DNA of 64,000 bases from Shewanella sp. MR-4 (GTDB lineage: Bacteria; Pseudomonadota; Gammaproteobacteria; Enterobacterales; Shewanellaceae). The stretch is from NCBI RefSeq assembly GCF_000014685.1, contig NC_008321.1, positions 682,001-746,000 on the forward strand, in the 5' to 3' direction. This document shows positions 63,025 to 64,000 of the stretch, in pieces. Position numbers and translations under genes: made by a program. Position 1 is the stretch's first letter. Every line of letters starts with the position of its first letter. The notes under the pieces were generated by a model. It saw nothing but the letters and a program-made list of their open reading frames with translations. It searched no databases and was not told the origin of the DNA.

Positions 63025-64000
63025 ATGAGCAGTAATTTACATCAGGCTGGGGTGAAGCTACTCAAGCAGTTAGGTCGCCATGCTGACATCATTATGGACG
63101 CCTATTTAGCGGGTTCCTTAAACGAGGATGCCCATGATCCCGCCGTAGTTGAAAAACTCAAGCAGGCGGGGATTTTATGGCGCCCAGAGCCTGACCAAGA
63201 GCTGCGCCTTAAACGCTCGGTGCGTGCCTTACTCGAAGAGGGCTTAAGTGATGAACGCAATCGCCAAATCGACTCCAACGTCGGCTCGGCGCTCGCCACC
63301 ATTAAGACCTTGGCCGACCACTATAAAGAAGCGCGCCACAGCTCAGATTACAGTGCCGCCGAGGCGTATCTGTCTGATTTAAGTGAGCATGTGTATAGCT
63401 TTGCCGACAGTTTACGTTACTCCATCCGCGTGTTGTGGGGGCGCATCAACAACGAGTTCGGTTATGTCGGTACCATTAACGCTAAGATCCGTGAAAACGA
63501 ACTCGCTCAAAGCCAAGTATCTGAATTACTTAATGGTTTGGAGATGTTCCAGTTTAGCGAATTAGGTGAAATCGCCGGTGATATCCGTGAGCTGCGTAAG
63601 CTGCTGGTGACGACTTTGCAGGAAACCATGAGCGACTGCGCCCAGGAACTCAGTGTGGTGCAGGGCAGGTTGCTGGAACTCCTCGGCCGCTTTAGGCAAA
63701 TTCGCGGCCGTACCCGCTTGCTTAAGGGCTGGTTACTGTACACCGATTTGCATCCGGATTATCGCCCTGCGGACCATGTGTCCCACAAGGAAATCCCGAG
63801 TTTTTTCAATCGCGCCGAAGTGCTGTTGGCTCCAGCATCTGTGGATGTGCATAACGCCAGCCAAGAGTTTGAGTTGATGAACATTGTCGCCCATATCAAG
63901 GCGATTAGCCGTCAGGGCATAGTCGAAACGGTGCGCGAGCAGGATGTGGCCGTGCCGCTGACGCAGAATGAAGACTTTGATATTCCTGATAATCCACTCA
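63025..64000 (+). CDS. MukF/JetA-like kleisin candidate (3' end beyond window)
   Basis: The frame is open from ATG 63025 to the right edge (325 codons). It starts MSSNLHQAGVKLLKQLGRH. AAGGAGG at 63013-63019, 5 nt upstream, is a strong ribosome site, and an in-frame GTG lies 3 bp upstream. The helical, charged N-terminus with winged-helix-like segments (ELRLKRSVRALLEEGL) and a long helical middle fit a MukF/JetA-type kleisin. It is 42 bp after the MukE-like gene. The identity is inference and the C-terminus is not seen. Confidence 0.6.
   Translation, partial: MSSNLHQAGVKLLKQLGRHADIIMDAYLAGSLNEDAHDPAVVEKLKQAGILWRPEPDQELRLKRSVRALLEEGLSDERNRQIDSNVGSALATIKTLADHYKEARHSSDYSAAEAYLSDLSEHVYSFADSLRYSIRVLWGRINNEFGYVGTINAKIRENELAQSQVSELLNGLEMFQFSELGEIAGDIRELRKLLVTTLQETMSDCAQELSVVQGRLLELLGRFRQIRGRTRLLKGWLLYTDLHPDYRPADHVSHKEIPSFFNRAEVLLAPASVDVHNASQEFELMNIVAHIKAISRQGIVETVREQDVAVPLTQNEDFDIPDNPL

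Overview
The window looks like a chromosomal segment of a Shewanella species (gammaproteobacterium, S. oneidensis-type gene order). This is inferred from the gene order (orn, tRNA-Gly array, nnrE/D-tsaE-amiB-mutL-miaA-hfq-hflX-hflK-hflC, petABC-sspAB, pabA-argD-astAD, crp, nosA, hrpB-mrcB) and from how the proteins read. It is almost entirely core genome. I see no insertion sequence, prophage, rRNA or CRISPR array.

Layout. 1-2078: divergent rsgA (cut by the left edge) and orn, then a tandem tRNA-Gly(GCC) array with four intact copies and two degenerate ones, driven by a strong stable-RNA-type promoter. 2400-13350: a small ferritin-like protein, then the long co-directional housekeeping run nnrE/D, tsaE, amiB, mutL, miaA, hfq, hflX, hflK, hflC. 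13590-17390: cytochrome bc1 (petABC) and stringent starvation proteins sspAB. 17480-28240: pabA, an S9 peptidase lipoprotein, an HDOD protein, an alpha/beta hydrolase, then arginine metabolism (argD/astC, astA, astD) and a DUF1338 protein. 28360-31420 (minus): a PepSY protein with a two-component system, and crp. 31830-45620: SEL1-repeat protein, thpR, a GGDEF-EAL protein, the copper receptor NosA, hrpB, mrcB, a parvulin, and several small proteins including an AT-rich patch. 45680-50280: a Fur-box-preceded TonB receptor, a DUF3581 protein and a soluble two-PAS chemoreceptor.

50490-58420 is a complete tetrathionate respiration locus: ttrBCA on the minus strand and ttrSR divergent on the plus strand, with an FNR-like site between them. 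TtrS/TtrR would sense tetrathionate, and TtrABC would reduce it using quinol electrons. Together with crp, petABC, nosA and the PAS chemoreceptor this fits a respiratorily versatile bacterium.

58646 to the right edge is the least ordinary part: an operon of a 1223-residue SMC/MukB-like ATPase, a 221-residue MukE-like protein and a third protein (cut by the edge) that looks like a MukF/JetA-type kleisin. The gene order is SMC-E-F, opposite to the usual Wadjet (JetA-B-C-D) and MksF-E-B orders. It may be a divergent condensin-type chromosome maintenance or plasmid-defence system.
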